Positions 32,464 to 33,294 of a stretch of DNA of 33,294 nucleotides are shown here, piece by piece. The stretch is from positions 1 to 33,294 of the forward strand of contig CALCXM010000170.1 of the NCBI GenBank assembly GCA_937905825.1, read 5' to 3'. Source of the DNA: an uncultured bacterium (GTDB lineage Bacteria > Planctomycetota > UBA1135 > GCA-002686595). Numbering within the stretch: position 1 is the stretch's first letter; each line of letters opens with the position of its first letter. A program made the translations under genes and the position numbers. Under the pieces are notes generated by a model, which was not told the origin of the DNA, ran no database searches, and saw only the letters and a program-made list of their open reading frames with translations.

Positions 32464-33159
32464 ATGAACTCAAAAGACAATCGACTCGAAGACATTCACA
32501 TTCAAAGCCCTTGCAGCGCCTCCTGGAGCGCGATGCAGGGTGGGGACAAGGGGCGCCACTGCGAGTCCTGCGACCTAAAGGTTCACAACTTGGCGGCCAT
32601 GAGCCGGGCCGAAGGGGAATCGCTGCTCGCCAATCGTGATGCCGAAGCTCGCCTGTGCGTGCGCATGGAGTTTCATCCCGATGGCACTTGCGTGACGGCG
32701 GACAGGCCCCAACCAGTGCCCGATAAAAAGGTACGTCCGAGTCGTTCGGTCGCGGCTGCCCTCGCTTTGGGAGCAGGCCTCTTGGCCGCGTGCACCGGGG
32801 ACAAGTCCCGCAACGAGGTGCCCGATGGCAACGCCAATCTCTCCGTCGACGGCGCTCAAACAGATCCGGACATACAACGCACCGTGCTCGGAGAGGCGAA
32901 CGTCGTGCACCCCACCAAAGAGGGTAGCGAGGGAGAGGTCACTCCCGAGATGCTTCAACAACTCGAGATGCTGGGGTACGTGAGCGGTCCGAGCGATAGT
33001 TCCAGCGAGGACTCGAGCGACCCATCTTGCGAGGACTCGGGCGAAGACGGGTCAAGCTCCTGGTCCCAGCCCCTGGACCCGCCCACGCAACGGCTCGGGA
33101 AGATCGCGGCCCCCCGCAAGATCATGGGCTCCCCCGGCCCTCCTGAGAAAAAGCAGTAG
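32464..33159 (+). CDS. Cys-domain protein with one hydrophobic segment
   Basis: 231 residues. AGGGA sits 8 bases before the ATG. Residues 12-78 carry a conserved motif set I recognise from uncharacterised proteins of planctomycetes, gemmatimonads and acidobacteria. It runs C17-x3-W21...M, R31-x-C33-x2-C36...VHNLAAMSRAE, then LCVR (C65) and DGTCVT (C76). The four cysteines could bind zinc or an Fe-S cluster. A hydrophobic segment (about 95-110) ends in LAAC, which resembles a lipobox but lies mid-protein. The tail is Ser/Asp/Glu-rich and holds TPEMLQQLEMLGYVSG (160-175). The function is unknown. I infer a cytoplasmic metal-binding domain with one membrane anchor. Confidence 0.75.
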   Translation: MNSKDNRLEDIHIQSPCSASWSAMQGGDKGRHCESCDLKVHNLAAMSRAEGESLLANRDAEARLCVRMEFHPDGTCVTADRPQPVPDKKVRPSRSVAAALALGAGLLAACTGDKSRNEVPDGNANLSVDGAQTDPDIQRTVLGEANVVHPTKEGSEGEVTPEMLQQLEMLGYVSGPSDSSSEDSSDPSCEDSGEDGSSSWSQPLDPPTQRLGKIAAPRKIMGSPGPPEKKQ

Positions 33160-33256
33160 AGTGGGAAGTCGAGGCCCGCGTGCTGCTCAGAAGGCGTCGC
33201 CCGGTTGCCTTCCAGGCGATTGCGAACGAACCCGGGCGGCCTAGCCTGCTCTATTC

Positions 33257-33294
33257 ATGAGTCCATTCGCCAATAGCCCCAAACCACTCGGCTT
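33257..33294 (+). CDS. Possible start of a gene cut by the window edge
   Basis: An ATG opens a frame MSPFANSPKPLG that runs off the end. There is no ribosome binding site and too few codons to judge. The 97 bp before it, after the Cys-domain gene, show nothing else. Confidence 0.2.
   Translation, partial: MSPFANSPKPLG

Overview
The window is a high-GC bacterial chromosome segment, most likely from a planctomycete (Planctomycetota). That is an inference. It rests on secreted proteins that end in a Cys/Gly-rich domain finishing in a 'WYRD...GFNxS' motif, on large carboxypeptidase-regulatory-like, HEAT, RCC1 and TIGR03790-type surface proteins, on a DUF1272 protein and a Cys-rich 'C-x3-W...C-x2-C' domain protein, and on several genes without strong ribosome binding sites. 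I see no rRNA, tRNA, CRISPR array, transposase or prophage gene.

Left part (about 1-15,553, all minus strand): a compact housekeeping cluster read from right to left. It begins with ftsK (DNA translocase). Next, overlapping ftsK by 8 bases, comes a 1003-residue protein that looks like FtsK without its motor: four membrane segments, a very long acidic linker and an FtsK-gamma-like winged helix. Then follow rimO (ribosomal protein S12 methylthiotransferase), pgsA (phosphatidylglycerophosphate synthase), a small membrane protein, a HAMP/SpoIIE-type phosphatase with altered metal ligands, a MazG-like pyrophosphohydrolase and priA (replication restart helicase). ATGA- and TAATG-type overlaps suggest translational coupling across several junctions. 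Beyond priA are a secreted HEAT-repeat protein and a decayed remnant of a surface-protein C-terminal domain.

Middle (about 15,554-20,100): a 530-bp gene-free stretch upstream of ftsK holds a run of hairpins. After it come a VOC-family protein, a phytanoyl-CoA-dioxygenase-like protein, a secreted RCC1-type beta-propeller of seven 39-residue repeats (plus strand), a DUF5063-like protein and a GNAT acetyltransferase.

Right part (about 20,335-33,294): mostly envelope and secreted proteins. These are a 1105-residue glycine-rich protein, a membrane-anchored protein with carboxypeptidase-regulatory-like domains, an HExxH lipoprotein, a TIGR03790-like protein with the WYRD-type C-terminal domain, a beta-lactamase-related serine hydrolase, a DUF1272 cysteine-rich protein, an orphan solute-binding lipoprotein and a Cys-domain/one-TM protein. 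A possible new gene starts at the right edge.

The item most worth following up is the motorless FtsK-like gene next to ftsK. Both proteins carry the same unusual Trp/Tyr-punctuated acidic linker (EEWEY-type repeats), and their C-terminal winged helices align. This suggests a partner or regulator of the chromosome translocase at the division site.
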